DNA of 64,000 nucleotides. Origin: Halorubrum distributum JCM 10118. GTDB taxonomy: Archaea > Halobacteriota > Halobacteria > Halobacteriales > Haloferacaceae. The stretch covers positions 56,558 through 120,557 of the forward strand of contig NZ_AOJN01000018.1 in assembly GCF_000337335.1 (NCBI RefSeq). Reading direction: 5' to 3'. The notes under the pieces were generated by a model. The model made no database searches. It saw nothing but the letters and a program-made list of their open reading frames with translations, and had not been told where the DNA came from. Positions within the stretch are counted from its first letter, which is position 1; each line of letters opens with the position of its first letter. Position numbers and translations under genes: made by a program. Of the stretch, positions 8,438-17,038 are shown in pieces.

Positions 8438-9442
8438 CTACGCCTCGGGGACGAAGACGTTCATCGACGGCGTCTGGATCCCCTGGAACTTGTTCTTCCA
8501 GTTGTACGCGATGTTCAACACGCGGCGCCGGTTCCCGGGCGGCCCCGTCACCACGCTCACGGAGGTGCCGTCCTCCGGGATCTCGACGCGCGTGTCCGCC
8601 CACTCGAAGCCCGCGAGCAGCTCCGATGGGTTCTCGACCGACACCGTCCCGCTGTTCTTGTCCACCTCGTACAGCCGGTAAGAGTCGTTTTCGAGCAGCC
8701 GCTTGATCTCGTCGAGGTCCGTATCGAAGTGCTCCCGCAGCGCGTCGGCGGTGTGGTAGCCGCAGACGATCAGGTGCGCGAACGTCTCGACGTTGCGCGG
8801 GTTCTGCTCGGCCTCGCGCAGGTGGTCGAAGTACGCCAGCTTCTCCTCGCGGTCGAGTTCGAGGATCGCGTTCACGATCCGCGCCGCCTCCCGCTCCGTC
8901 TCCGTCGCGTCCGGGTCGGCGAGGACCTCGTCCGCCCGGGAGCCGGTGTTCTGGCCCCGCGACACGTCGAGGACGTTCTTGAGGTGTTTCGCGCGGTCGT
9001 ACACCGCCGACTTGTACGACCAGTCGCGGACGTCATCGGGGTAGTCGTCGAACTCCTGAAGCAGTGCCTCCCGGTCCTCCGGAAAGCCGATCTCCTCGCG
9101 GAAGTCGCTCCACGCGGTGGCGTCCTCGAAGAGCTCGAACTGCGTCAGGGTGTCCTGCCCGAGGTTCGCCCGCGTCCCGCCGCTCGCGACGAACTTCGCT
9201 TCGAGGAACGTCTCGCTCCCGCCGTCCGACTCGACGATGAGGTCACCCAGTGAGTCGTAGGAGTTGCCGGCGTGTCGGACCGCGGTCCGGTCCGGGAAGT
9301 CGGCCCTGATGCGGTCGGCGAGGGCCTCTGCGAGGTCCGGTCGGCCTTCCGCTTCGAGGTCCCCGTCCGGCTCCGCGTCGTTCGCGAGCTGGGCGGTCAG
9401 CCGCTCGGTCGCCTCGACCCAGGCGCGTTCGTGTTTGCCCAT
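8438..9442 (-). CDS. Putative PD-(D/E)XK-type nuclease (orphan)
   Basis: A 334-aa soluble protein that I do not recognise as a named family. Near residue 75-100 it shows a D-(about 14 residues)-E-x-K arrangement: GDLIVES followed by TFLEAKFV. It is followed by GTRANLGQDTLTQFELF, the layout of the PD-(D/E)XK nuclease core with a downstream Gln-containing helix. The C-terminus is conserved-looking (NIAYNWKNKFQGIQTPSMNVF). I chose the ATG at 9442 over an upstream start, because the longer frame runs into the promoter region. No methyltransferase or helicase is adjacent. It may be a restriction-like or repair nuclease; the function is inference. Confidence 0.5.
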   Translation of the reverse strand: MGKHERAWVEATERLTAQLANDAEPDGDLEAEGRPDLAEALADRIRADFPDRTAVRHAGNSYDSLGDLIVESDGGSETFLEAKFVASGGTRANLGQDTLTQFELFEDATAWSDFREEIGFPEDREALLQEFDDYPDDVRDWSYKSAVYDRAKHLKNVLDVSRGQNTGSRADEVLADPDATETEREAARIVNAILELDREEKLAYFDHLREAEQNPRNVETFAHLIVCGYHTADALREHFDTDLDEIKRLLENDSYRLYEVDKNSGTVSVENPSELLAGFEWADTRVEIPEDGTSVSVVTGPPGNRRRVLNIAYNWKNKFQGIQTPSMNVFVPEA

Positions 9443-9562
9443 GTCGCGTGTCGGTCGGGGAGGGGAATAAAAACGGTGTACGGCGGTGAGCTCGATGAGA
9501 GCGCCGGTGTGCGGGAGCACTTAACAGCGCGTGCCGATAGACGGACAACAGCGTATCTCACG

Positions 9563-9979
9563 ATGGACGAGGTGACAGCGGGACTCTTCGTCGGGACCGT
9601 CTCCGACGCCGAAGCCGGAGGACTTCTCGAAGACCGCGGCATCGACGTCGTCGTTTCCCTCACGCACGACGATCCGGACACCGGGACCGTCGCTCGCGTC
9701 GACGTCCCGATGACGGACGGGCCGCGAAACGAGTCCGAGTCGTTCGTCGCCGCCGCGGAGACGGTCGTCGAGCGACGCGAGGCCGGGCAGCGCGTCCTCG
9801 TCCACTGTTCGGCCGGCGCCTCGCGCAGTCCGGCCGTCGCCGCGGCCGCGACGACGCGCCTGACGGACCGTGACCTCGGCGAGGCGTTCGAGCAGGTGCT
9901 GGCGCGGCGGCCAGAGGTCGATCCGCACGACGCGTTGATCCGGCGGGCGGCGACGTTCGCGACGCAGGAGCGCGAGTGA
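9563..9979 (+). CDS. Dual-specificity / tyrosine phosphatase family protein
   Basis: A small 138-aa cysteine-dependent phosphatase. The active-site P-loop HCSAGASRSP (HCxxGxxRS) is at about residues 82-91. A candidate general-acid Asp lies in the preceding loop (VDVPMTDGP, near residue 52). The size and motif fit the atypical dual-specificity phosphatases found in archaea, which remove phosphate from Ser/Thr/Tyr or from small molecules. I used the ATG at 9563 rather than upstream starts that overlap the divergent nuclease gene. The substrate is unknown. Confidence 0.85.
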   Translation: MDEVTAGLFVGTVSDAEAGGLLEDRGIDVVVSLTHDDPDTGTVARVDVPMTDGPRNESESFVAAAETVVERREAGQRVLVHCSAGASRSPAVAAAATTRLTDRDLGEAFEQVLARRPEVDPHDALIRRAATFATQERE

Positions 9980-10105
9980 GGCGCGACGTCGCAGGAAGGG
10001 CGTCGGCCGGAATTACGCATGAACACAGTGTAAGCAGAAATAATTCAGTGTGCCACAGATATAAATCGACAGACCCAGTAGGCTGCTGTACGGAGACTCT
10101 CACGC

Positions 10106-10681
10106 ATGGACTCCACAGATATCCCCGACGATGCGTACGACGGTGAGGAGTCTCCACCTAATCTCGACGAACTGGAACCCCTTGACACACTGTTCAGGGA
10201 CGGACCGATCCGAGAACGACTTCTCGACGTCGTCGTCGGAGTTCGTACGCCGACGAAGGTCTCGACGGTCGCCGAGCGTGCCGATTGCGGCACTGAAACG
10301 GCACGGGACTACTTAGCGTGGTTCGACGAGATGGGGATAGTACAGCGACACGACGGTCGTCCGGTCCGGTACGAACGCAACGACGCGTACTTCCAGTGGC
10401 GACGCGTCGACCGGATCCGCGAGGAATACTCCGAGCGGGAGATCGTTGATTCCCTCGACGATACGCTCAATCAGATCGAGGACTACCGAGCGCAGTTCGA
10501 TGCAACGCACCCGGACGAGGTGTCCCTCGTCGACGCGACTCGGGAGCAGAATCTGTCCACCGAGGCAGCTTGGGAAGCGCTCTCTGAGTGGGAGACGCTC
10601 GAACGACGAGCGACACTCCTCGACGCAGCACGCCGAAACGACCCGGTCGCTGGCAGCAAGCCCGGTCCGGTCGATGCCTGA
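10106..10681 (+). CDS. Haloarchaeal HTH protein (DUF7342-like), possible antitoxin/regulator
   Basis: A 191-aa protein with a central winged-helix-like segment (TPTKVSTVAERADCGTETAR, residues about 50-70, then FDEMGIVQRHDGRPVRYERN). This is the pattern of haloarchaeal DUF7342-type transcriptional regulators. The C-terminal half is helical. It shares an 8-nt overlap with the next gene (ATGCCTGA at 10674-10681), so the two are co-translated. The upstream region has two CAGTGT repeats about 20 nt apart (10027-10055), a possible operator, and a TATAAAT box near 10061. Pairing with a TumE-like protein suggests the antitoxin or regulator half of a toxin-antitoxin-like module. Confidence 0.7.
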   Translation: MDSTDIPDDAYDGEESPPNLDELEPLDTLFRDGPIRERLLDVVVGVRTPTKVSTVAERADCGTETARDYLAWFDEMGIVQRHDGRPVRYERNDAYFQWRRVDRIREEYSEREIVDSLDDTLNQIEDYRAQFDATHPDEVSLVDATREQNLSTEAAWEALSEWETLERRATLLDAARRNDPVAGSKPGPVDA

Positions 10682-11111
10682 GGACACGGCTGACCCACCC
10701 AGTCGCGGTCCCATCGATACAGAAATTCTCGACCGGATTGCTACGCATCTCGCTCGCAGCGATCGGTTCGACGCCATCCAGACGCGACCGGAATACGCGC
10801 CGAACGCAGTCGTCGCTGACTACGATCTCGGATACTTTCCAGGCGGCGTCACCCGCGCGTATCTACGGATCCGATGGTTCGAGACCGACGACTTCAGCAT
10901 CCATTATTCGGAGCAATACCAGACCGGCAACGAGTGGGAGTGCCGATGGGACTGCCACCCGAATGATCACAATACCCGCGAGCACTTCCATCCACCCCCA
11001 AATGCGTCGACTCTCGGAGAGGATGCCGACTATTCTGACGACTGGCGGAACGTACTCACAACTGTCCTAACCGATCTCGATGACAGGATCAGTGCCTTCT
11101 GGAACGAGTGA
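10674..11111 (+). CDS. TumE/DUF6516-like protein, possible toxin partner
   Basis: A 145-aa protein starting at the ATG that overlaps the upstream HTH gene. The middle part has a YLRIRWF-type strand and then ECRWDCHPNDHNTREHFHP, rich in His and Asp. This resembles the R-W/Y-D...H..HxH core of DUF6516 proteins such as the TumE toxin, which are encoded next to HTH antitoxins. The base composition is lower in GC than neighbouring housekeeping genes, and the gene lies in an accessory block. The similarity is by eye and remote; it could also be a non-toxic haloarchaeal family. Confidence 0.5.
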   Translation: MPEDTADPPSRGPIDTEILDRIATHLARSDRFDAIQTRPEYAPNAVVADYDLGYFPGGVTRAYLRIRWFETDDFSIHYSEQYQTGNEWECRWDCHPNDHNTREHFHPPPNASTLGEDADYSDDWRNVLTTVLTDLDDRISAFWNE

Positions 11112-11133
11112 CGTTCTGAGGGGATGAACTCAC

Positions 11134-11692
<559 letters not shown>

Positions 11693-11967
11693 ATAGACGT
11701 AATACGCTGGTCTTACCGATAGTCGTTTCGGCGGGACCACATTCACCACCTAACCGCCTTGGAGAGTCACGTCGCGCTGTGTGTCCCGAGAGAGTGTCTC
11801 TCGGTACGAGCTACGCTGCGTAGCGAGAGGGCCGACTCGAAGACGGATCTTGTCGAGACAGGTAGACGCGGACAGAAAGCAAGCGCAGAGAAAGCCTAGG
11901 CCGAGATGTCAACCGTCCCGCGAATGATGACGCGAAACTTGTCAGTGAACTCTGCCTCCATCGACGG
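11693..11967. other. Intergenic region with two hairpins downstream of tnpB
   Basis: This gap lies 3' of the TnpB gene (minus strand). It holds an 8-bp hairpin with a 3-nt loop (11786-11804) and a 7-bp odd palindrome (11810-11824). The 3' flank of tnpB genes normally contains the element's right end and the guide (omega) RNA, so these hairpins are candidates for that end. A 21-codon frame at 11896-11961 begins 6 nt after the tnpB stop; it is too short to call. The element border was not found. Confidence 0.3.
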
Positions 11968-13185
11968 TCAGTCGCTCGGGACGAATCCCCGATTCGGCGT
12001 CACGGTTCCTGACTTCAGGGCGAGTTGACTGTCGCCCGTCCGCCGAGACGACTGTAGGCCCCGACGGACGTACCTCCATCCGACGTTCTTCGCGCCGACG
12101 TAGTCCGCGTTCCCCGTCTCACCACACGATTGGCACTCGAACTCCGAGCGCACGATTCGGTTCCCTTCACTCGTGTGACCGCATTCCGGGCACCGCCGAC
12201 TCGTGTTCTCCGGTGACACGTACACGACACGGAGCCCCTCCGCGTCCGCTTTGGACTCTACCATGTCCACGAGCTGTCGATGCGCCCACTGGTGGAACTC
12301 CTTCACCCGAGGCGCACAGTCTCGGATGTGCCGGAGGTTCTCGAAGGCGATGTACTCGCAGTCGTGTTCAAGGGCCTCGTCGATGATGTCGTTGGCGACC
12401 TCGTGAAGCGTGTTCCGGACGTGTCGCGATTCCCGCCCACTCATCTGTTGAATCGTTCGGTGCGCGGACTGTGTACCCGTCCGTTGGAGCCGACCGCGGA
12501 TTCGCTCAAACTCTCGGTGTCGGTGCCGGAGTTCGTCACCGGATGCGAAGTACGCTGTCGAGGTGGTCGCGATGTTTTCGATACCGAGATCGACGCCGAG
12601 AACTGTCCTGTCCTCGGTGTCATCCCGTATCTCGGCTCGTTTCTTGGGCTTGGGTTTCCGGAACCCCAAGTGAATGTAGTACCCACCATCGCGCCGTGAG
12701 AGTGTGGATTCAGTGATCTCCCACGCCTCGCTGTCGAGGTACTGGTATTGGTATCCGTTCTCGTCGTCCGGCAGCACGAGTTCACATCGGATACGGTCTC
12801 CGACTGTAGAAAGAGAGACGGTTCCGTCGTCGAACAACGTCATCGTGCGCGTGTCGTACTTCACCGTGTCTGCCGTGAACTCCGGCCGAGAGGTGGCGTA
12901 ATCCTCTTCGAGAGCTTCGATATCATCGATGCCGCTGAGTGCCGCTGCGGCTTGATGAGTGGCGAGTATCGTGTGTTGGCTCCCGAGACGTGTCTCTTCT
13001 CGCACCTCGTCGTAGGCGAGCTTTTGAAGACGTGTTTTCCGCGCTTCATTTGCTCTCCATCCGATACGACTGCTGATGTTACAGGCGCGTTTCCACTCAG
13101 AGATGGTGGTGTCGAGCAGCGTTCTCTGTTCGCTGGTGAGAGTTAGGCGAGTAATTGCGGTACGTCTCAGGTACTCGTCCGCCAC
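11968..13185 (-). CDS. tnpB: IS200/IS605-family TnpB (RNA-guided nuclease, IS1341 type)
   Basis: A TnpB of 405 aa with a complete RuvC triad: Asp in GVDLGIENIA (about residue 199), Glu in YIAFENL (about 282) and Asp in GNADYVGAKN (about 361). The zinc ribbon CPECGH...CQSC sits before the last Asp. Such proteins are omega-RNA-guided DNA nucleases that help IS200/IS605 elements persist. No TnpA lies beside it, so it is a stand-alone (IS1341-like) copy. It starts at a GTG, and no ATG exists near the conserved N-terminus YLRRTAITRLTL. GC is lower than in its neighbours. It lies between a toxin-antitoxin pair and tRNA-Thr. Confidence 0.93.
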   Translation of the reverse strand: MADEYLRRTAITRLTLTSEQRTLLDTTISEWKRACNISSRIGWRANEARKTRLQKLAYDEVREETRLGSQHTILATHQAAAALSGIDDIEALEEDYATSRPEFTADTVKYDTRTMTLFDDGTVSLSTVGDRIRCELVLPDDENGYQYQYLDSEAWEITESTLSRRDGGYYIHLGFRKPKPKKRAEIRDDTEDRTVLGVDLGIENIATTSTAYFASGDELRHRHREFERIRGRLQRTGTQSAHRTIQQMSGRESRHVRNTLHEVANDIIDEALEHDCEYIAFENLRHIRDCAPRVKEFHQWAHRQLVDMVESKADAEGLRVVYVSPENTSRRCPECGHTSEGNRIVRSEFECQSCGETGNADYVGAKNVGWRYVRRGLQSSRRTGDSQLALKSGTVTPNRGFVPSD

Positions 13186-13319
13186 GTCTCTCGATACCGC
13201 AGTATGGTACTTAGTGATTATCTCGTGTCACAGGAACTTCACTGCCCTCACCGAGTTCGCTGATCAGAACTCTTCGCGAAACGTACTCTCGAGGACGTGA
13301 AAGTGCGGAGAATAAGAAA

Positions 13320-13391
13320 AGCCTGAGGGGGGATTTGAACCCCCGGTCTCGTCCTTACCAAGGACGCGCTTTACCGCTAAGCTACCCAGGC
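13320..13391 (-). tRNA. tRNA-Thr (GGT)
   Basis: A full cloverleaf on the minus strand. The acceptor GCCTGGG pairs with CTCAGGC (one G-U), the anticodon stem is CGTCC/GGACG with loop TTGGTAA giving anticodon GGT, and the T arm is GGGGG-TTCAAAT-CCCCC. The discriminator base is U, as expected for archaeal tRNA-Thr. There is no intron and no encoded CCA. It marks one border of the accessory block that contains the TnpB and toxin-antitoxin genes. Confidence 0.95.
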
Positions 13392-13489
13392 ACGCAAACT
13401 GTCGTTGACCGGATTCGACTTTATGGGTTTCGATTCCCGGGCGCGGCGTCGGGGAATCCGAGGGGTGTCGTCCGTCGTCACCGCACCGG

Positions 13490-14155
13490 TCACCGATCGG
13501 TCGCGCTGACGGCCCGCTCGGAGATGTCGGCGATGCGGTCGGCGGTCGCGTCCGGCAGCGCCCGACCCGCGGGCGGGAACTCCCCGTCGCAGTCGGCCGC
13601 GAGGTCGCGGGCGTATTCGAGCAGCTCCTCGGGCGGGTCGCCGCCGACCGCGGTGGTGCCGGCGACGACCGCGAGTTCGAGGGCGTCCACCTCCAGGTTG
13701 CGGTCGAGTCCCGCTGCCGTCTCGGCGTCCGTCCCCTCGCGGTCGCGGAGCGTCTGGTCGCGGCCGAACGCGCGCACCACGTCGACCGCGGGCCGGGCGG
13801 CGTCGGTACAGGCCAGAAGCGAAAAGCCGCGCGAGACGAGCACGTCGGCGGCGAGGATCTCCATGTCGGCGTCGATGTCGGCCGCGGCGGTCGGCGCGGT
13901 CACCCACGGCTCCTCGCGGGCCACCGTGCGGGTGAGCCGCAGGCCCTCGTAGATGAGCTGTACGCCCGCGGCGCGGTCGGCCACGTCCGCGAGGTCGACC
14001 TCCGGCTCCAGCGCGCGAGCCGTGACCAACGCCAGCACCCCGGGGGTGACCGCGGCGTCGACGAGTCGGGCGTCGAGGGCCTCGCGGAGCTGTTCGGGTT
14101 CCACGTCCGCGAGCGCCTCGCGCGCGGCGTCACGCGCTCGCGCGGCATCGTCCAT
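13490..14155 (-). CDS. Haloarchaeal all-helical protein (DUF7114-like, isoprenoid-synthase-like fold)
   Basis: A 221-aa, mostly alpha-helical, acidic protein. Parts such as LIYEGLRLTRTVA and ADMEILAADVLVSRGFSLLA (about residue 95-115) resemble the helical core of polyprenyl synthetases. The two catalytic DDxxD motifs are absent, so prenyl-transfer activity is unlikely. It seems to be a haloarchaea-specific family (DUF7114 by my memory). It is divergent from the enoyl-CoA hydratase gene, sharing a short promoter region at 14156-14214. The function is unknown. Confidence 0.65.
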   Translation of the reverse strand: MDDAARARDAAREALADVEPEQLREALDARLVDAAVTPGVLALVTARALEPEVDLADVADRAAGVQLIYEGLRLTRTVAREEPWVTAPTAAADIDADMEILAADVLVSRGFSLLACTDAARPAVDVVRAFGRDQTLRDREGTDAETAAGLDRNLEVDALELAVVAGTTAVGGDPPEELLEYARDLAADCDGEFPPAGRALPDATADRIADISERAVSATDR

Positions 14156-14214
14156 TGCTGTTCGATAGACGAGCGAAGGGCAAAGACCTTTGGAAACGAA
14201 CGGAATCCCGTACC

Positions 14215-14961
14215 GTGATCCGGACCCGAACCGACGGCGACGTGCGCGTCGTCACGCTCGACCGCCCCGAGGCCCGCAACGCGCTCCGCCCCGCGGACCT
14301 GACCGCCCTGCGCGAGGCCTTCGCGGAGACCGAAGGCGGGGGCGACGCGGGCGACCGCGACGCGGGTGACCGCGACGCCGCGCACCCGCCGGTGACGCTC
14401 CTCCGCGGCGCGGGCGACGCCTTCTGCGCCGGCGCCGACCTCGACGCGGTCGCCACACTCGACGACCCGCAGGCGTTCGCGCGGCGGGGCCAGCGTGTCG
14501 CCGCCGCCATCGAGGAGTCGCCGTCGGTCGTCGTCTGCGGGATCGACGGTCCGGCCCGCGGCGGCGGCGTCGAACTGGCGCTGGCGGCGGACGTCCGGAT
14601 CGCGACCCCGCGGGCGACGCTGGCCGAGCCCGGCGTCTCCTTGGGGTTGTTCGGCGCCTGGGGCGGGACCGTCAGGCTCCCTCGCGTCATGGGTGAGGGC
14701 GACGCGCTCGACTTCGCGCTCTCGGGGCGGGTCCTCGACGCGGACGCCGCGCTGCGGACCGGGCTCGTCTCGCGCGTCGTCGACGATCCGCGCTCGGTGG
14801 CCGACGAGATCGCTGCCGGCGAGGCCGACGCGCTCGCGGCGATCAAGCGGCGGATGCGTGACCGGCGTGAGAGCGGGACGCAGGAAGATGCGGAGGCCGC
14901 CGCGTTCGCCGATCTTCACGACGCGCACGCGGACGAGATCGCGCGACTGCGGGGAGAGTGA
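14215..14961 (+). CDS. Enoyl-CoA hydratase/isomerase family protein
   Basis: A crotonase-fold protein of 248 aa. The N-terminal strand VVTLDRPEARNALRP, the oxyanion-hole segment GAGDAFCAGADLDAV (near residue 68-80) and the second segment GPARGGGVELALAADVRIA (near 113-130) are all present. The Glu positions used by true hydratases are not both evident: VELALAADVRIAT has the first, while the second segment reads GLFGAWGGTVRLPR. It may therefore be an isomerase, hydrolase or related crotonase. The start chosen is the GTG at 14215, since an upstream ATG at 14155 overlaps the start codon of the divergent gene. Confidence 0.88.
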   Translation: MIRTRTDGDVRVVTLDRPEARNALRPADLTALREAFAETEGGGDAGDRDAGDRDAAHPPVTLLRGAGDAFCAGADLDAVATLDDPQAFARRGQRVAAAIEESPSVVVCGIDGPARGGGVELALAADVRIATPRATLAEPGVSLGLFGAWGGTVRLPRVMGEGDALDFALSGRVLDADAALRTGLVSRVVDDPRSVADEIAAGEADALAAIKRRMRDRRESGTQEDAEAAAFADLHDAHADEIARLRGE

Positions 14962-15052
14962 GCGACGAAGCGGCGACGAGGGCAACGACGCACCGCAGTC
15001 CCGATGTGACAGGTTTAAGTGAGTCTCCGACCAACTGCGAGATGCGAAGCAC

Positions 15053-15123
15053 GCACCGGTAGTGTAGTGGTATCACGCAACCTTGCCATGGTTGCAACCC
15101 GAGTTCAAATCTCGGCCGGTGCA
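15053..15123 (+). tRNA. tRNA-Gly (GCC)
   Basis: A complete cloverleaf: acceptor GCACCGG/CCGGTGC with discriminator A, anticodon stem CAACC/GGTTG with anticodon GCC, and T arm CCGAG-TTCAAAT-CTCGG. A TTTAAG promoter box is about 40 nt upstream (near 15014). The 3' end of this tRNA is repeated twice downstream, as expected at a tRNA used as an integration site. Confidence 0.96.
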
Positions 15124-15368
15124 TTTTCCGAGCGAAGTGAGCAAATCACCGAGAGAGATTTGAACGCTATCAGTCGCGCGCAGCGAACGGGCGAGCGAAG
15201 CGAGCCGTGAGCGAGCACGTCTGATTCTGAGTTCAAATCTCGGCCGGTGCACTCCTTTCAGTCGTGCCCCGGCTTGACTCCCGTTCGCTCCGCTCGCGGG
15301 AGTCTCGGCCGGTGCATTTTCCGAGAGAAGCGAGGAAAATCGCCGAGAGAGATTTGAACGCTATCAGT
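15124..15368 (+). repeat. Broken copies of the tRNA-Gly 3' end and its flank (attachment-site-like)
   Basis: The tRNA-Gly 3' segment 15101-15123 recurs exactly at 15229-15251. A shorter piece plus the downstream flank (15110-15132) recurs at 15303-15325. The flank stretch at 15149-15174 is repeated at 15343-15368. The segment holds no gene. The layout is what is left when elements integrate into and leave a tRNA 3' end, or when the tRNA 3' end is duplicated by recombination. This makes tRNA-Gly a likely integration hotspot. Confidence 0.7.
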
Positions 15369-15370
15369 TA

Positions 15371-15682
15371 TTTATAAATCGGCGGCAGATCGGCGGAGCA
15401 CACCTCCAAAGCCCCAGCCGCGAGGCGGACGCACACTCGCTGCGCTCCTCACTCGGTCGCTACCGCTCCCTCGTTGCGGTGCTTGCGTCGTCTGCGCCCG
15501 CCTCGCGACTGCCCCTTTGAGTCCCGCCCCGTACCGCTCCGCACAGCGCCTCACGCCTCTCCAGCCTCGTCGCTGGCGGCCTTCGCTGCGCTCCGGCCGC
15601 CAGCGACTCCCTCGCGCGTGCTCCTCGCGGCCGCCGGGGGCGGCCGCTCGTCGGCACGCGCCACCGCCTCGTTCATTTATAA
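15371..15682 (-). repeat. SR1: structured intergenic repeat, full copy
   Basis: A non-coding element of about 312 bp bounded by TTTATAA boxes at both ends. On the minus strand it reads from the GGTGGCGCG end to the GGGGCTTTGGAGG end. It contains hairpin A (9-bp arms 15627-15635 and 15639-15647), hairpin B (13-bp arms 15569-15581 and 15595-15607) and long-range hairpin C (arms 15416-15428 and 15498-15510, one mismatch). The unpaired block TGCCCCTTTGAGTCCCGCCC is shared with the other copies. It fills the gap between the tRNA-Gly repeats and the phosphate transporter gene. Long frames through it are artefacts of its composition. Confidence 0.8.
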
Positions 15683-15829
15683 GTAAGTCGCACCGGATCG
15701 CACCGTCATTTAAATACCGTCCGCGTTCGCGCCCGTCTCGCTCGTGACCACCCGCGGGCGCAATGCGTGCGCGGCCGACGGAGACAGACCCCGTCCGTTT
15801 AACAGCGCGTGTGTCCTCTGTTCGCGTAT

Positions 15830-17008
15830 ATGGTTGAGCTTCTTCTTCTCGTCGGCGTCGCGGTGGCGGCGTTCGTCGGATACAACATCGGCGGGGCGAC
15901 GACGGGACCGGCGTTCGGGCCGGCGGTCGGCGCGGACGTGATATCGAAAGCGGGCGCGGCGGCGCTGATGTCGGTGTTCTTCTTCATCGGCGCGGGGACG
16001 CTGGGCCAGCGCGTGGTGACGACGCTGGGCGAGGACCTCGTCACCGGCGCGAACGTGTTCACGCTGGAGACGAGCATCATCGTGCTCTTCTTCATCGGCG
16101 GCGCGCTGTTCGTCGGCAACTTCGCCGGCGTGCCGGCGTCGACGTCGATGACGGCGGTCGGCTCCATCGCCGGGCTGGGGATCGCGACGAACACCCTCGA
16201 CTGGGCGGTGATGGGCGAGATCGCGATCTGGTGGCTCGTCGCGCCGATCATCGGGTTCTGGGTGTCGGGCGTCGTCGGGCGCTACTTCTACTCCGCGATC
16301 GACCGCTGGGTGGCGATAGAGAGCACCGAGGGCGCGCTGTTCGAGTTCGACCGCTCGGGACTGATCCCGCGGCCGGTCCTCGGTCCGAACACGACGCGGC
16401 GCGAGCTGACGGGCGGGATCGTCGTCATCTCCATCGGCTGTCTGATGGCGTTCTCCTCGGGCACCTCGAACATCGCGAACGCCATCGCGCCGCTCGTCGC
16501 GCTCGACGGCGTGGAGATGACGCCGATGATCCTCCTCGGGAGCGCCGCGGTCGCGGTCGGCGCGTTCACCATCGCCCGGCGGACGCTCGACACGCTCGGC
16601 AACGACATCACCGACCTCCCGCTGACGGCCGCCATCGTCGTCGCCGTCGTCTCCTCCGGGATCGTCATCAGCCTCTCTGCGGTCGGCATCCCCGCCTCGT
16701 TCGTGATCATCGCGACGATGTCGATCGTCGGACTGGGCTGGGGGCGCGCGACGCGCACGGTGACGGTGCGACAGGGGATCAAAGGCGAGAAGGAGCCGAA
16801 GGTCTCCGTCGGCGCGCTGACGGCCGACGAGATGCCGGAGATCGGCGAGGGGGACGCGAGCGACATCCCCTCGGCCTCGGACCTGTTCAACCCGGGCACG
16901 AGCGCGCGCGTCGTGTTGATGCAGAACATCGTGCCGATCCTCTCGACCGTGGGGGCGCTGGTGACGTTCACCCTGCTTTTCACCTTCGTCTGGCAGGGTC
17001 AGTTCTGA
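15830..17008 (+). CDS. pit: PiT-family inorganic phosphate transporter
   Basis: A membrane protein of 392 aa with about ten hydrophobic segments. The duplicated PiT signature is seen as VGNFAGVPASTSMTAVGSIAG (near residue 95-115) in the first half and SSGTSNIANAIAPLV (near 210-225) in the second. This low-affinity system imports phosphate (often as a metal-phosphate complex) with H+ or Na+. I used the ATG that begins MVELLLLVG at 15830; an earlier in-frame start adds seven unlikely residues. No PhoU-like partner is adjacent. SR1 lies directly upstream and could carry its promoter. Confidence 0.92.
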   Translation: MVELLLLVGVAVAAFVGYNIGGATTGPAFGPAVGADVISKAGAAALMSVFFFIGAGTLGQRVVTTLGEDLVTGANVFTLETSIIVLFFIGGALFVGNFAGVPASTSMTAVGSIAGLGIATNTLDWAVMGEIAIWWLVAPIIGFWVSGVVGRYFYSAIDRWVAIESTEGALFEFDRSGLIPRPVLGPNTTRRELTGGIVVISIGCLMAFSSGTSNIANAIAPLVALDGVEMTPMILLGSAAVAVGAFTIARRTLDTLGNDITDLPLTAAIVVAVVSSGIVISLSAVGIPASFVIIATMSIVGLGWGRATRTVTVRQGIKGEKEPKVSVGALTADEMPEIGEGDASDIPSASDLFNPGTSARVVLMQNIVPILSTVGALVTFTLLFTFVWQGQF

Positions 17009-17038
17009 GAGGGCAGTCACCGACCGAACCGACGCAAC

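Noticed and set aside
11896..11961. 21-codon frame just after the TnpB stop
   Set aside because: Too short to support; it lies where the right end and omega RNA are expected.
13186..13319. Possible left end of the TnpB element at 11968-13185
   Set aside because: Only a weak 4-bp stem near 13205 was found, with no match to the hairpins on the other side.
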